Below are positions 1-8,138 of a stretch of DNA of 60,344 nt, in pieces; within the stretch, counting starts at the first letter, position 1, and the number at the start of each line of letters is the position of its first letter. The position numbers and the translations under genes were made by a program. The stretch covers positions 1-60,344 of the forward strand of contig CALVHS010000055.1 in NCBI GenBank assembly GCA_944328665.1, given 5' to 3'. The stretch is from an uncultured Clostridia bacterium. GTDB taxonomy: Bacteria; Bacillota; Clostridia; Christensenellales; Borkfalkiaceae. The notes below the pieces were generated by a model, which was not told the DNA's origin, ran no database searches, and saw only the letters and a program-made list of their open reading frames with translations.

Positions 1-42
1 TTCCGCAAGCCCCTCGTTTTTTATTGTTTCAGATAAACGACA

Positions 43-80
43 AATCCGAACCAATCGGTTGTTACCAAAAGGTTCGGATT
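43..80 (-). terminator. Probable stem-loop terminator after tRNA-Ala
   Basis: A perfect 10-bp inverted repeat (AATCCGAACC / GGTTCGGATT) with an 18-nt loop lies just downstream of the tRNA 3' end on the minus strand. The region beyond it is T-rich only after a gap, so termination strength is uncertain. I see nothing else in bases 1-42. Confidence 0.5.
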
Positions 81-89
81 ATTTTGACT

Positions 90-165
90 TGGTGGAGATA
101 GTGGGAATCGAACCCATGACCTCTTGAATGCCATTCAAGCGCTCTACCAACTGAGCTATATCCCC
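90..165 (-). tRNA. tRNA-Ala(GGC)
   Basis: A 76-nt cloverleaf on the minus strand. The acceptor stem begins GGGGATA and pairs with TATCTCC, followed by an A discriminator and an encoded CCA. The 7-nt anticodon loop ATGGCAT between CTTGA and TCAAG gives anticodon GGC, reading the GCC/GCU alanine codons. The acceptor contains the G3:U70 wobble pair that defines alanine tRNAs, which independently supports the assignment. The T-loop GGTTCGATTCC is intact. It lies about 50 nt downstream of the ferredoxin gene in the same orientation and may be read from the same promoter. Confidence 0.97.
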
Positions 166-214
166 GGAATCAACTTGCGCGGAATCGCTTCCGCGCAGGT
201 CTTTCGCTCTTTTT

Positions 215-388
215 TTACTCTTCGGGCTTGATAGCGCCGACAGGGCAGCCCTCTTCGCAAGCGCCGCAATCGATGCAGACGTCCGGATCGATCTGGTACT
301 GCGTATCCCCCTGCGAGATCGCGTTTACCGGGCAAGTCTCCGCGCAAGCGCCGCAGGAGATGCAATCTTCCGAAATTTTATGTGCCAT
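215..388 (-). CDS. Small 2[4Fe-4S] ferredoxin
   Basis: A 57-residue clostridial-type ferredoxin, a soluble low-potential electron carrier. Two CxxCxxCxxxCP motifs are visible (Cys9/12/15/19 and Cys38/41/44/48), each able to hold one [4Fe-4S] cluster, separated by a short symmetric linker typical of the family. The start chosen is the ATG preceded by GGAGG with an 8-nt spacer; a TTG five codons upstream overlaps that ribosome site and is unlikely. A promoter is visible upstream. The natural redox partner cannot be deduced here; the window does encode other Fe-S flavoproteins and a hydrogenase-like protein about 14 kb away. Confidence 0.95.
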   Translation of the reverse strand: MAHKISEDCISCGACAETCPVNAISQGDTQYQIDPDVCIDCGACEEGCPVGAIKPEE

Positions 389-449
389 GACCTCTACCTC
401 CAAATAACTTTCGTCGGCAAGGAGAAAACTTTTCCGACCTTGCCAATCT

Positions 450-478
450 ATTATATCATACTTTTTTATTTTCGTAAA
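450..478 (-). promoter_or_regulatory. Sigma-A-like promoter of the ferredoxin gene
   Basis: On the minus strand, TTTACG (473-478), a 17-nt spacer and a perfect TATAAT (450-455) precede the ferredoxin gene. The leader contains a 7-bp stem (GGCAAGG / CCTTGCC). The rest of the 389-545 gap is AT-rich, with short repeats of the TTGCGGA type that could form a weak terminator for ricT. Confidence 0.6.
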
Positions 479-545
479 GATTTCTTGCGGAAATATTTGC
501 GGATTTTTTTACTTTTTCCGCAAAAATTTGCATATTGCCGCCGCT

Positions 546-1409
546 TTAATCTTCCAGCCCCTTCAGTTCGGCGTCCGCCTTGTCGTCCGCTTCTTTCCTG
601 CCCCCCTTAAAACGCACGTCTTTGAGGGGGAAATCCCTATAAACGAGGCTGCCGTCCTTTTCGATCTTGACGCGGAGGGTCTGTTTGAGCATATTCTCTC
701 CCACGACGGTGCCCTTCCCCTCCGGCGTGGACACTTCCGCGCCCATCTTGGGCATCTTTTTATAGATCTCGCTGTAATAGTCGTTTTCGTAGCTGAGGCA
801 GCACATCAGCCTGCCGCACAGCCCGCTGATCTTGCCGGGGTTGAGGGAAAGCCCCTGCACCTTCGCCATCTTGATGGACACCTTGCGAAAGTCCTGCATG
901 GCGCCCGCACAACAACAGATGCGTCCGCAGGGCGCGATGCCGCCGAGCAGCTTCGTCTCATCGCGGATACCGACCTGGCGCAACTCGATGCGGATGTGGA
1001 ACGCGCCCGCAAGATCTTTGACGAGCTCGCGGAAATCCACCCTGCCGTCTGCCGCAAAGTAAAAGATGACTTTACTGCCGTCAAAGGCAAATTCGCAGTC
1101 GATGAGCTTCATCTTCAGTCCGTGTTTGGCGATCTTTTCCTGCGCGATGCGCATCGCCTCCGGTTTGCGCTCGATATTTTTCGCGCGCTGGGCGCGGTCT
1201 TTTTCCGTTGCGACGCGGATGACCGGCTTTAAGGGCTGGGTCACCGTCTCGTCCTCTACCTCGCGGGGGAGAAAGGCGACCTTGGCGATCTCGATGCTCT
1301 TGGCGGTCTCCACGACCACTTCCATGCCCTCGCGGTATTCCGTGTTTTTTTGCGGAGCAAAGTAATACACCTTGCCCCCCTCCTTAAATTGGATGCCTAT
1401 GACTTTCAT
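546..1409 (-). CDS. ricT: PSP1-domain protein RicT (YaaT)
   Basis: A 287-residue PSP1-domain protein. In Bacillus subtilis the homologue YaaT/RicT acts in the RicAFT complex, which carries [4Fe-4S] clusters and promotes RNase Y processing of selected mRNAs, and it influences sporulation and competence. The conserved cysteine-rich stretches are present: CGRICCC around residues 161-167, and Cys198 with CC at 203-204 in the GLCGRLMCC region, followed by SYEND. It is last in a leftward operon, and its ATG overlaps the holB stop codon (ATGA), matching the B. subtilis holB-yaaT arrangement. I recognise no RicA or RicF gene in the window. Confidence 0.92.
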   Translation of the reverse strand: MKVIGIQFKEGGKVYYFAPQKNTEYREGMEVVVETAKSIEIAKVAFLPREVEDETVTQPLKPVIRVATEKDRAQRAKNIERKPEAMRIAQEKIAKHGLKMKLIDCEFAFDGSKVIFYFAADGRVDFRELVKDLAGAFHIRIELRQVGIRDETKLLGGIAPCGRICCCAGAMQDFRKVSIKMAKVQGLSLNPGKISGLCGRLMCCLSYENDYYSEIYKKMPKMGAEVSTPEGKGTVVGENMLKQTLRVKIEKDGSLVYRDFPLKDVRFKGGRKEADDKADAELKGLED

Positions 1410-2338
1410 CGTACCTCCAAAATGCCGATAAACAGCGTTTCCATCGCGGCGGAAGGGTTGGCGTTGAACTTCAGCCCCCGCTCCGTCTCTGCGATCTTAT
1501 CCTGCGCTCGTACGAGCGCCGCAGGCGAATAGCGCGCGGCGGCACGGGAAAGAAGTTCTTCCTGCCCGCGCGTCAAAAGCAAGTCCTCCCTGCCCAAGCG
1601 CACCATCAGTATATCCCTGTAAACGAGGCGCATGACGGCGAGAAAAGCCGACGCCTTTTCCCTGTCCGTATAACGCCGCGCCGCCGTGACGGCGGATGTG
1701 ACGGTCAGCTCCGCCGCAAAGCGCGCCGCCTCTTCGGCGGCCTTTGCCGCGCCGCCCTCTTCCGCGAGCAACTGCGCCCTGCCCCATACGCCGCCCGACA
1801 CGGCGGCGATCTCCGCCGCGTTGCGGCAGTGCGGATATTCCGCCTCCAGTTCCCGCGCGATCTCCTTTTCGGGAAAGCGGTACAGTTCCAATTTTTTCGC
1901 GCGCGAGCGCACGGTGGGCAGCACGGCAAAATCGTTGAGAGAACCGAGCAGAAAACAGGCGCTTGCGGGCGGCTCTTCCAACACTTTCAACAACTTGTTC
2001 TGCGCGCTCGCGTTCATGTCCTGCACGCCGTCCAGGACGAACAGCTTCTTCTCCCCCTCGACGGGGCGGATATAACTCTCTTCCGTCACCCTGCGCGCGT
2101 CGGCGACGGTGAACTTTTCGCCCTGCGCGGGCAATACGAGGCAGTCCGCAAACATCTCTCGCCCGATCAGATCCCGCGCGCGGCGGTCGGCGCCGAGGAT
2201 CAGGCAGGCGAGCTCCTTCAAAAAGGCGCGCAGGTTGCGCCCGTCCGGACAGACGAGCAGGTAAGCGTGCGACAGCCTGCCCTGCGCCGCATCTCCTTCG
2301 ACGATCCTGTACGCCCCGCTCCTGCTAAAGATCCGCAT
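1406..2338 (-). CDS. holB: DNA polymerase III delta' subunit (clamp loader)
   Basis: A 310-residue AAA+-type clamp-loader subunit. The N-terminus carries the SHAYLL segment seen in delta', but the Walker A position (CPDGRNL) is degenerate, as expected because delta' does not hydrolyse ATP. LLKVLEEPP around the middle corresponds to the family's conserved LLKxLEEPP. The start chosen (MRIFSRSG) gives the normal delta' N-terminus. The 3' end overlaps ricT by 4 nt, and the gene starts 4 nt after tmk ends, so translation is probably coupled. The tmk-holB-ricT order is the classic Bacillota order, but the intervening darA (yaaQ) and yaaR are absent. Confidence 0.9.
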   Translation of the reverse strand: MRIFSRSGAYRIVEGDAAQGRLSHAYLLVCPDGRNLRAFLKELACLILGADRRARDLIGREMFADCLVLPAQGEKFTVADARRVTEESYIRPVEGEKKLFVLDGVQDMNASAQNKLLKVLEEPPASACFLLGSLNDFAVLPTVRSRAKKLELYRFPEKEIARELEAEYPHCRNAAEIAAVSGGVWGRAQLLAEEGGAAKAAEEAARFAAELTVTSAVTAARRYTDREKASAFLAVMRLVYRDILMVRLGREDLLLTRGQEELLSRAAARYSPAALVRAQDKIAETERGLKFNANPSAAMETLFIGILEVR

Positions 2339-2342
2339 ACCG

Positions 2343-2969
2343 TCAGGCAAAGATCCCGCGCTTCGTGAGAAAAGCCACGATGCGCGCGCTCGTTTCAAAT
2401 TTTGTCCCCGTACAGTCGATCGCCGCCATACCGTCCGGGTGCGCCGCAAGCAGCGCCCTGTATCCCTCGTATACCCTCGCATGGAACGCCGCCCCCGCCT
2501 GTTCCATCCTGTCATCCGGATCGGCGCCGTGCTTGCGTTCGAAGGCGCTTTCGGGCGTAATGTCCAAAAACAAGGTCACGTCGGGCATGCACCGTTCCAA
2601 GGCACGGGCGTTGATCTCCCGCAAAAAGGAGAGGGGCAGCCCCCGTCCGTAGCCCTGATAGGCAAAAGAAGAACAGACGTACCTGTCGCAGAGGACGGAG
2701 ACGCCCCGCTCGAGGGCGGGCAGGACGGTATCCGCCAAATGCTGCGCGCGCGCAGCGGCATATAAAAGCGCCTCGCACTCGTCCGTCATGGCGCTGTTTT
2801 TTCCGTCGAGGATGATCTTGCGGATGGCCTCGGAGATGGCGCCGCCGCCCGGCTCGCGCGTGAGGATATGCGGTATCCCGCGCGCGGTGAGCCAATCGGA
2901 CAGCAGGCGCATCTGCGTAGATTTTCCCGCGCCTTCGCAGCCCTCGAAGGCTATAAATTTCCCTTTCAT
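2343..2969 (-). CDS. tmk: Thymidylate kinase
   Basis: A 208-residue dTMP kinase phosphorylating dTMP to dTDP in the cytoplasm. The P-loop GCEGAGKST is at residues 10-18, TREPGG at 37-42 and the DRY motif at 95-97, followed by the SSFAYQG substrate-binding segment. Length is typical. It overlaps the decarboxylase-like gene by ATGA and is followed at once by holB, so dTTP supply and clamp-loader synthesis are in one operon. A Cys replaces the usual Asp in GxDGAGK, which is tolerated in the family. Confidence 0.95.
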   Translation of the reverse strand: MKGKFIAFEGCEGAGKSTQMRLLSDWLTARGIPHILTREPGGGAISEAIRKIILDGKNSAMTDECEALLYAAARAQHLADTVLPALERGVSVLCDRYVCSSFAYQGYGRGLPLSFLREINARALERCMPDVTLFLDITPESAFERKHGADPDDRMEQAGAAFHARVYEGYRALLAAHPDGMAAIDCTGTKFETSARIVAFLTKRGIFA

Positions 2970-4333
2970 GTTCCTCCGCCTATTTTGATGACTTCGATCT
3001 TGCCGTCCGCGATGCCGAAGGTGTGCTTCGCCTCTTGCAAAAGCTCTGCCGCCCGTTCGGTGATCTGCTCGCCCGCCACCACGACGGGCACGCAGGGCGG
3101 CGCGACGCCCGCGTTGCGCGCGGCGACCCTCCCCACGCTTTCGGAAAGGGGCACGCTCTCCTTGCGGAAAGTGAGCGCCGTAAGATAACTGAATTTTTTG
3201 ACGCCGCTGACCGCCTCCGGCTTCGGCTCATACGTCTCTTTCAACGGACGCATGCGCGCGATGCGGCGGATGACCCGCTCCAGGCGGAGCAGCTGCGCGG
3301 GCCGCGTTAGCGGGGACAAATAAAAGAGGATATACCGCCCGTCGTTCATTTCCGGGTAAACGCGCCGCCTTTCCAGCTGTTCTTCCGCAAGATAAGGAGA
3401 GATGCCCATGCCGCCGAAATCGACGGCGAAGCGGAGCGCGCCTCCGCCTTCATAAAAGCGGACGCCCCGCCGTTTGAGGCGCATCTTCATGAGAGAAAAT
3501 TCCCTCTTGAGCGGATCGGTCAGCGCGGCGCCCTTTTCCGCGAGATACTTGACGCCGTATTCGATGCTCGCCATGATGGGATACGAAGGGCTCGTCGTGC
3601 GAAACAGCCCCGCCCCCTCGCGGATGTCGGCGAGCAGATCTTCCCTGTTGACGTTGAGGACGGCGCCCTGCGTGAGGGTGGGAAGCGTCTTGTGCGCTCC
3701 GTCCACCCATGCGTCGGCATATCCGCCGACATAACTGTGCGCCTCGTCCGGGTCAAAGCGAAGATAGGCGCCGTGCGCCCCGTCCGCCAAAAACAATTTG
3801 CCGTAACCGTCGCAGATCCTGCGGATGGCGACATAATCGGAAATATTGCCGTAATAATCGGGCGATGTGACCAAAACCGCACATACGTCCTTCTCTTTTT
3901 TGAACACATCCTCGATCTCTGCGGCGGTGGGCGGCAGCGGGATGCCGTTCAGTTCGTTGCCGCGGAGCAGGCACGGCTCGATGCCGAGCACGCCGCAGGC
4001 GTTATAGACGCTCTTGTGCGCGCCGCGCGCCACGGCAAGTTTTCCGCCTCTGCGGCTGACGGCATAAAGCATCGCCCAAATGCCGCAGGACGAACCGTCC
4101 GTCAAAAAAAAGCTGCGCTTGGCGCCGAGCAGCTCCGCCACGTCCGATTCTGCCGCGGCGATCAGCCCGTCCGGCTCTTCGAGGCAATCGGCAAAGGAGA
4201 GCTCGGTGATATCGTAGGCAGCATCTTTAAAAAAGGGAAAGTGCCTTCTGTCCGCCTTGTGCCCGGGCATATGAAAGCGGGCGGCGTGCAGCCGCCTGTA
4301 CTTTTTCAACGCTTCGCAGATGAGGTATTCCAT
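2966..4333 (-). CDS. Orn/Lys/Arg decarboxylase-family PLP enzyme (YaaO-like)
   Basis: A 455-residue fold-type I PLP enzyme of the group I basic amino-acid decarboxylase family (SpeA/YaaO type). HMPGHK is at residues 21-26, the PLP-phosphate region at TDGSS (78-82), the Asp-containing DGAHG at 184-188, and the predicted Schiff-base Lys215 in DGAHKTLPTLTQG. Substrate (Arg, Lys or Orn) cannot be read from sequence. It is shorter than the inducible enterobacterial enzymes, which have an extra N-terminal wing domain, and matches the compact Bacillota form. Its place directly upstream of tmk is the same as yaaO in B. subtilis. Confidence 0.85.
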   Translation of the reverse strand: MEYLICEALKKYRRLHAARFHMPGHKADRRHFPFFKDAAYDITELSFADCLEEPDGLIAAAESDVAELLGAKRSFFLTDGSSCGIWAMLYAVSRRGGKLAVARGAHKSVYNACGVLGIEPCLLRGNELNGIPLPPTAAEIEDVFKKEKDVCAVLVTSPDYYGNISDYVAIRRICDGYGKLFLADGAHGAYLRFDPDEAHSYVGGYADAWVDGAHKTLPTLTQGAVLNVNREDLLADIREGAGLFRTTSPSYPIMASIEYGVKYLAEKGAALTDPLKREFSLMKMRLKRRGVRFYEGGGALRFAVDFGGMGISPYLAEEQLERRRVYPEMNDGRYILFYLSPLTRPAQLLRLERVIRRIARMRPLKETYEPKPEAVSGVKKFSYLTALTFRKESVPLSESVGRVAARNAGVAPPCVPVVVAGEQITERAAELLQEAKHTFGIADGKIEVIKIGGGT

Positions 4334-4351
4334 ACTTCCCCCTTGCCCTTT

Positions 4352-5374
4352 TCAAGCGGCGAGATCGGCCAGCCGCGCGCTCTCGCGCACGATATAATCG
4401 AGATAAGTGACCTGTTCGTACCGAGCGCATTCTTCCTGTAAACGGGTGTTGAGGATGACCATATTGACGGACTGCGCCGTGGTCGTACCCTCCTCGCTGC
4501 GATCCGTCGCGATGAGATTTTCCAGTCCGGGCACATCGCTCAGATCAAAGGAAAAATAGACTTCGACCGTCTGCACGTCGGAAGAATCGACGACGCCGTC
4601 CCCGTTTTCGTCCTCGCCCGTCTCCATCTGCATTTCCAGTTTGGTGACGGAGATCGTACCGTCCTTGAGATAACCGCAAACGCGCAGGTAGGCGTCGCGC
4701 AGCGCCTCCAGGCGCGCACATTCATCCTCGATGCCGGCGAGGGTCTGCTCCTCCGTTTTATAGCGGTTATCCCCGCCGATGCGGGCGCGGAAATCCTCCT
4801 CCGCCGCCTGCCTGTCCAACGCCCCTTCCAACCCGTCGGGGAAATAGCGCCCGAGGTACGCCCCGCAGCCGCCCAAATAATCCTGCGTATTGGCGTTGGC
4901 GCCGCTTGCAAAGGGATGCTGCGCTTCGCCGCCCAGCCAAACACAGTTGCCCACATAGCCGGAAACGAATTTTTCGAGGTCGGACGTCATGACGGCGTTG
5001 CCCTCTTCGTCCTTCTGCCCCGAATCGTAGCGGTAAGAACTGACGAACATGATATCCCCCTGCCCCGCGCCGAAATGGGCGGGCAGCACCACGGAGACGG
5101 ATTCGTCCGTCAGCTCGTTGACGCTGTAATCGAGCGCGTTATAAGAGAGCGCCCCTTCCCTGTGCAGCTTGTCGAGGCCGCCGAACGCCTGCGAATCGAC
5201 GTCGACGTTGGGGTAGACGTACACTTCCAGCTTTTGCCCTTCCGTCGCGCGGGGCGCGAGGGTGGTGAAGAGCAGGATCCAGACGACGACCGCTATCGCG
5301 CACAGCGCCACGATCTTGATCCAGTCGTAGGAGAGCATGTGGCCGATGCGCGCCTTTGTGATCTTTGCATCCAT
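4352..5374 (-). CDS. Unknown membrane-anchored extracytoplasmic protein
   Basis: 340 residues with no family I recognise. Residues 1-20 are short and basic, followed by one strongly hydrophobic segment at about 20-41, then a long soluble region with acidic and aromatic character; the likely topology is N-in with an extracellular body. Residues 255-263 (D-E-N-G-D-G-V-V-D) match the DxNxDGxxD calcium loop of EF-hand and dockerin proteins, but only one copy is seen. The gene lies 37 nt after greA and 18 nt before the decarboxylase-like gene, so it belongs to the greA-ricT operon, with no evident functional link to it. Confidence 0.8.
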   Translation of the reverse strand: MDAKITKARIGHMLSYDWIKIVALCAIAVVVWILLFTTLAPRATEGQKLEVYVYPNVDVDSQAFGGLDKLHREGALSYNALDYSVNELTDESVSVVLPAHFGAGQGDIMFVSSYRYDSGQKDEEGNAVMTSDLEKFVSGYVGNCVWLGGEAQHPFASGANANTQDYLGGCGAYLGRYFPDGLEGALDRQAAEEDFRARIGGDNRYKTEEQTLAGIEDECARLEALRDAYLRVCGYLKDGTISVTKLEMQMETGEDENGDGVVDSSDVQTVEVYFSFDLSDVPGLENLIATDRSEEGTTTAQSVNMVILNTRLQEECARYEQVTYLDYIVRESARLADLAA

Positions 5375-5411
5375 ATATTCTTTGCGCTCCTTGCTGCCTG
5401 CCGGCAGGCAC

Positions 5412-5879
5412 TTATTCGATCTCTAAGATCTTGACTTCGTAATCGCCGCCGGGGGCATGCACGGTGACGGTATCCCCGCGCTTGGCGCCGATGAGCGCCG
5501 AACCGAAAGGAGAATCGATGCTGACGATGTTCTTTTCCGGGTTTGCCTCCGTCGAGCCCATCAGCGTATACGTCTCCTCCTCTTCGAGGTCGCAGTCGTA
5601 CACCTTGACCACGTTGCCGAAGTGCACCTTGCTGTTGTCGGTGCTCTCTTCCATGATCTTCGCGTTTTTGATCTTGTTTTCCAGTTCGCGGATCTCGCTT
5701 TCGTTGAGCGCTTCCTCGTTTTTCGCCGCGTCGTACTCGGCATTTTCGGAAAGGTCTCCGAAGCCGCGCGCCACTTTGATGCGCTCGGTGATCTCCTTCT
5801 TCTTCTGCGTCTGCAGATAGCGGAGGCGTTCCACCGCCTCGTCATACCCTTTTTGGGTCATGATAAATTCTTCCGCCAT
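5412..5879 (-). CDS. greA: Transcription elongation factor GreA
   Basis: 155 residues with the expected two-domain layout: an N-terminal antiparallel coiled coil (about 8-76, including RGFGDLSENAEYDAAK, the hallmark at the coil tip) and a C-terminal FKBP-like domain that ends in a short beta-rich tail. GreA enters the RNA polymerase secondary channel and stimulates cleavage of backtracked RNA. It is first in the leftward operon that runs to ricT. A consensus promoter lies about 115 nt upstream, and the leader contains an 11-bp hairpin. Confidence 0.97.
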   Translation of the reverse strand: MAEEFIMTQKGYDEAVERLRYLQTQKKKEITERIKVARGFGDLSENAEYDAAKNEEALNESEIRELENKIKNAKIMEESTDNSKVHFGNVVKVYDCDLEEEETYTLMGSTEANPEKNIVSIDSPFGSALIGAKRGDTVTVHAPGGDYEVKILEIE

Positions 5880-5949
5880 GATCTATATCTCCTTCTCCCG
5901 ATTTGCGCCCTTGTTCCGCGGACGGGCGCGCCCGCTCTTCTGTAAAATG

Positions 5950-6024
5950 AGTGATCCCGCCGAAAAAAAGCGGAATCACTTTTCCGTACCGCATTATTAT
6001 AGCCCTTTTATGCCGCGATGTCAA
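5950..6024 (-). promoter_or_regulatory. greA operon promoter and leader hairpin
   Basis: On the minus strand, TTGACA (6019-6024), 17 nt and TATAAT (5996-6001) form a consensus sigma-A promoter. The transcript would start near 5989 and soon enter an 11-bp stem (5970-5980 with 5950-5960, one G-U pair) whose loop is seven U's followed by CG. The leader is about 110 nt, longer than most in this window, which leaves room for leader-based control. The aminotransferase gene ends just upstream, at 6045. Confidence 0.75.
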
Positions 6025-6044
6025 GCCATTCGCCGCCCGCCCGG

Positions 6045-7214
6045 TCAGAACCGCTCTCTGATATATTTTTCGATGCGCATCGCCGCCTTGCCGAGGTCTG
6101 CCATGCTCGTCGCGTACGAACAGCGCACGTGCATCCTGCCCGCTTCGCCGAAGGCGTCGCCCGGTACGACCGCCACCTTTTCCGCCCGCAGCAGCCCGTT
6201 GGCAAATTCCTCGCCCGTGACGCCCAGGTTTTCCGTCGACGGAAAGATGTAAAAGGCGCCGCGCGGCTCGAAACAAGACATGCCCGCGCCGTTGAAAAAA
6301 TCCGCCATAAAGCGGCGGCGCTTGTCGTACTCCTCGCGCATGGCTTCGACGGAAGCAAACCCGTCCGCAAAACCGTCGCGCAGCGCTTCGAGCGCGGCAT
6401 ACTGCGACGCCGTGGAGGCGCACAGCAGCGTATATTGATGGATCTTGAGCACCGCCTCGTCGATCTCGGGCGGGCTGCAGACAAAGCCGATCCGCCAGCC
6501 CGTCATGGCAAACGCCTTGGAAAAGCCGCCGATGACCACCGTCCTCTCCCGCATGCCGGGCAGAGAAGCGACGGAGACGTGCCCCGCCCCGTACGTCAGT
6601 TCGGCGTAGATCTCGTCGGAGATGACGAGCAGGTCGTGCTTTTCGATGACGGGCACGATCGCTTCGAGCTGTGCGCGCGTCATGATGCCGCCCGTCGGGT
6701 TGTTGGGGTACGGCATGACCAACGCCTTCGTCTTGGGCGTGATCGCCCTTTCCAGCGCCTCGGGCGTGAGGATAAAGCCGTTTTCGCGGCGGCAGCGCAC
6801 GGCGACGGGGGTGCCGCCCGCCAACTGCACGCAGGGAAAGTAGGAAACGTATCCCGGATCGGGGACGAGCACCTCGTCCCCCGCGTCGCACACGGCGCGC
6901 ATGACGAGGTCGATGCCCTCGCTCGCCCCCACCGTGACGAGGATGTTGTCGGGCGGGCAATCGACGGCAAAACGATCCCGCATATAGCGTGCGATCTCCT
7001 CGCGCAGCGCGGGCAGGCCGCGGTTGCCCGTATATTGCGTATACCCCCTCCGGATGCTCCTGATGGCGGCGTTGCGGATGTTCCAAGGGGTGACGAAGTC
7101 CGGCTCTCCCACGCCGAGAGAAACGGCGTCCTTCATCTCGGAAACGATGTCGAAAAATTTACGGATCCCGCTCGGTTTGAGCTCCTCCGCCCGCCTGTTG
7201 ACAAACTTTTTCAT
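6045..7214 (-). CDS. Class I/II PLP aminotransferase
   Basis: A 389-residue fold-type I aminotransferase close to the AspC/PatA branch. Visible are the substrate-side glycine motif GVGEPDF (34-40), Tyr/Gly motif YTGNRG (61-66), NNPTGG (171-176), Asp200 that contacts the PLP pyridine nitrogen, Tyr203, and Lys233 in SKAFAMTGWRIG. An Arg for alpha-carboxylate binding is expected near the C-terminus. The amino donor is not predictable. Its ATG overlaps the stop of an Lrp/AsnC regulator (ATGA), so the two are co-transcribed and the regulator probably responds to an amino acid handled by this enzyme. Confidence 0.9.
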   Translation of the reverse strand: MKKFVNRRAEELKPSGIRKFFDIVSEMKDAVSLGVGEPDFVTPWNIRNAAIRSIRRGYTQYTGNRGLPALREEIARYMRDRFAVDCPPDNILVTVGASEGIDLVMRAVCDAGDEVLVPDPGYVSYFPCVQLAGGTPVAVRCRRENGFILTPEALERAITPKTKALVMPYPNNPTGGIMTRAQLEAIVPVIEKHDLLVISDEIYAELTYGAGHVSVASLPGMRERTVVIGGFSKAFAMTGWRIGFVCSPPEIDEAVLKIHQYTLLCASTASQYAALEALRDGFADGFASVEAMREEYDKRRRFMADFFNGAGMSCFEPRGAFYIFPSTENLGVTGEEFANGLLRAEKVAVVPGDAFGEAGRMHVRCSYATSMADLGKAAMRIEKYIRERF

Positions 7215-7705
7215 GGCTGCACCGAAAGCCGCTTGCCGTTTTCGTCCTCGGCGTCGGCGACCGTCCCTTCGATCTTGTATTTTTTGAGGATAAAGTGCGT
7301 GGCGGTGGAGAGCACCTCGTCCAGCGTAGACAGGCGCTCGGTAACGAAGCGCGCCACTTCGCGCAGAGATCTGCCCTCGATAAACACCGCCAAATCGAAC
7401 CCGCCGCTCATCAGATAGCAGCTTTTGACCTCCTCGAAGCGGTAGATCTCCTCGGCGATGGCGTCGAACCCGTTGTTCTTTTGCGGGGTGACCTTGACTT
7501 CGATGAGCGCCTGCACCGTCTCCTCGGACAGGCGCTCGCCGTTGACGATCGCCGTATATTTGACGATGATGCCCGCCTCCTCCATGCGGGCGATGGTGGC
7601 TGCGACCTCCTTTTCCGTGCGGCCGAGCATCACGGCGATGGCTGCGGGCGTATAGCGGCAGTCCTCCTCGAGTATCTTCAAGATATCCTCTTCCGATTTT
7701 TGCAT
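7211..7705 (-). CDS. Lrp/AsnC-family transcriptional regulator
   Basis: 164 residues. An N-terminal winged helix-turn-helix (about 5-55, with the typical TEKEVAATIARMEEAGII recognition-helix region) is followed by a RAM ligand-binding domain (about 65-145, including the SCYLMSGGFDLAVF strand region). The start at the ATG preceded by GGGAGGG gives the normal N-terminus; a longer reading into the upstream promoter is not credible. It is translationally coupled to the aminotransferase. A palindrome overlapping its own promoter and the divergent one suggests autoregulation, which is inference. Confidence 0.88.
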   Translation of the reverse strand: MQKSEEDILKILEEDCRYTPAAIAVMLGRTEKEVAATIARMEEAGIIVKYTAIVNGERLSEETVQALIEVKVTPQKNNGFDAIAEEIYRFEEVKSCYLMSGGFDLAVFIEGRSLREVARFVTERLSTLDEVLSTATHFILKKYKIEGTVADAEDENGKRLSVQP

Positions 7706-7765
7706 GGCGATCCCTCCCTTCCGCCCGATCCCGTCGTGCGGGCGCTTTTTTTTCGTATCATATCC

Positions 7766-7801
7766 ATTATATTTTACTTTTTTGAAAAATTCAAGTATAA
7801 T
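7766..7801. promoter_or_regulatory. Overlapping divergent promoters with palindrome
   Basis: Minus strand: TTGAAT (7789-7794), 17 nt, TATAAT (7766-7771), driving the Lrp-aminotransferase pair. Plus strand: TTTACT (7773-7778), 17 nt, TATAAT (7796-7801), driving the 85-residue gene. The two promoters physically overlap, and a TTGAA-AAA-TTCAA palindrome (7782-7794) covers both, so one bound protein could silence both directions. Confidence 0.65.
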
Positions 7802-7834
7802 CAAAGAAAAATTCGGCGCGGAGGGAAAGTTTCC

Positions 7835-8092
7835 ATGAAAATTTGGGCAAAGATCGTCAAAGACGGCAAGATCGCGCGGCAAATGGTCTACGAAAATCCG
7901 GAAAAGCTGACTTACTCTCACTTTTTGGACTATCTGTTCGATATCTGCCACGAGATGGACATCTCCACGCCCGTGCTCTTAAAGACGCATATCTTCAATT
8001 TTGCCAAGTTCAACCACGTGCGCTTTTTGCCCCGCGATTTTGTAGAACCGACGGATTTTGACTGCCTGCTGCTGGAAAACATCGTCGTATAG
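7835..8092 (+). CDS. Conserved-looking small protein of unknown function
   Basis: 85 residues, soluble, mixed alpha/beta composition, no signal peptide or membrane segment. Starts at an ATG with GGAGGG 9 nt upstream, behind a clear promoter, so expression is well supported even though I recognise no domain. Notable features are a repeated F-x-x-F/hydrophobic pattern and a C-terminal LLLENIVV. It is divergent from the Lrp regulator and may be under its control. Function unknown. Confidence 0.75.
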   Translation: MKIWAKIVKDGKIARQMVYENPEKLTYSHFLDYLFDICHEMDISTPVLLKTHIFNFAKFNHVRFLPRDFVEPTDFDCLLLENIVV

Positions 8093-8102
8093 CCGAATTT
8101 GT

Positions 8103-8131
8103 TTGACAAACGCGCGCGCTTTTGCTATCAT
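8103..8131 (+). promoter_or_regulatory. Consensus promoter of queT
   Basis: TTGACA (8103-8108), a 17-nt spacer and TATCAT (8126-8131). The predicted start at about 8138 places the first transcribed bases at the 5' edge of the candidate riboswitch, so the whole leader is aptamer plus ribosome site. Confidence 0.8.
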
Positions 8132-8138
8132 TGCATGC

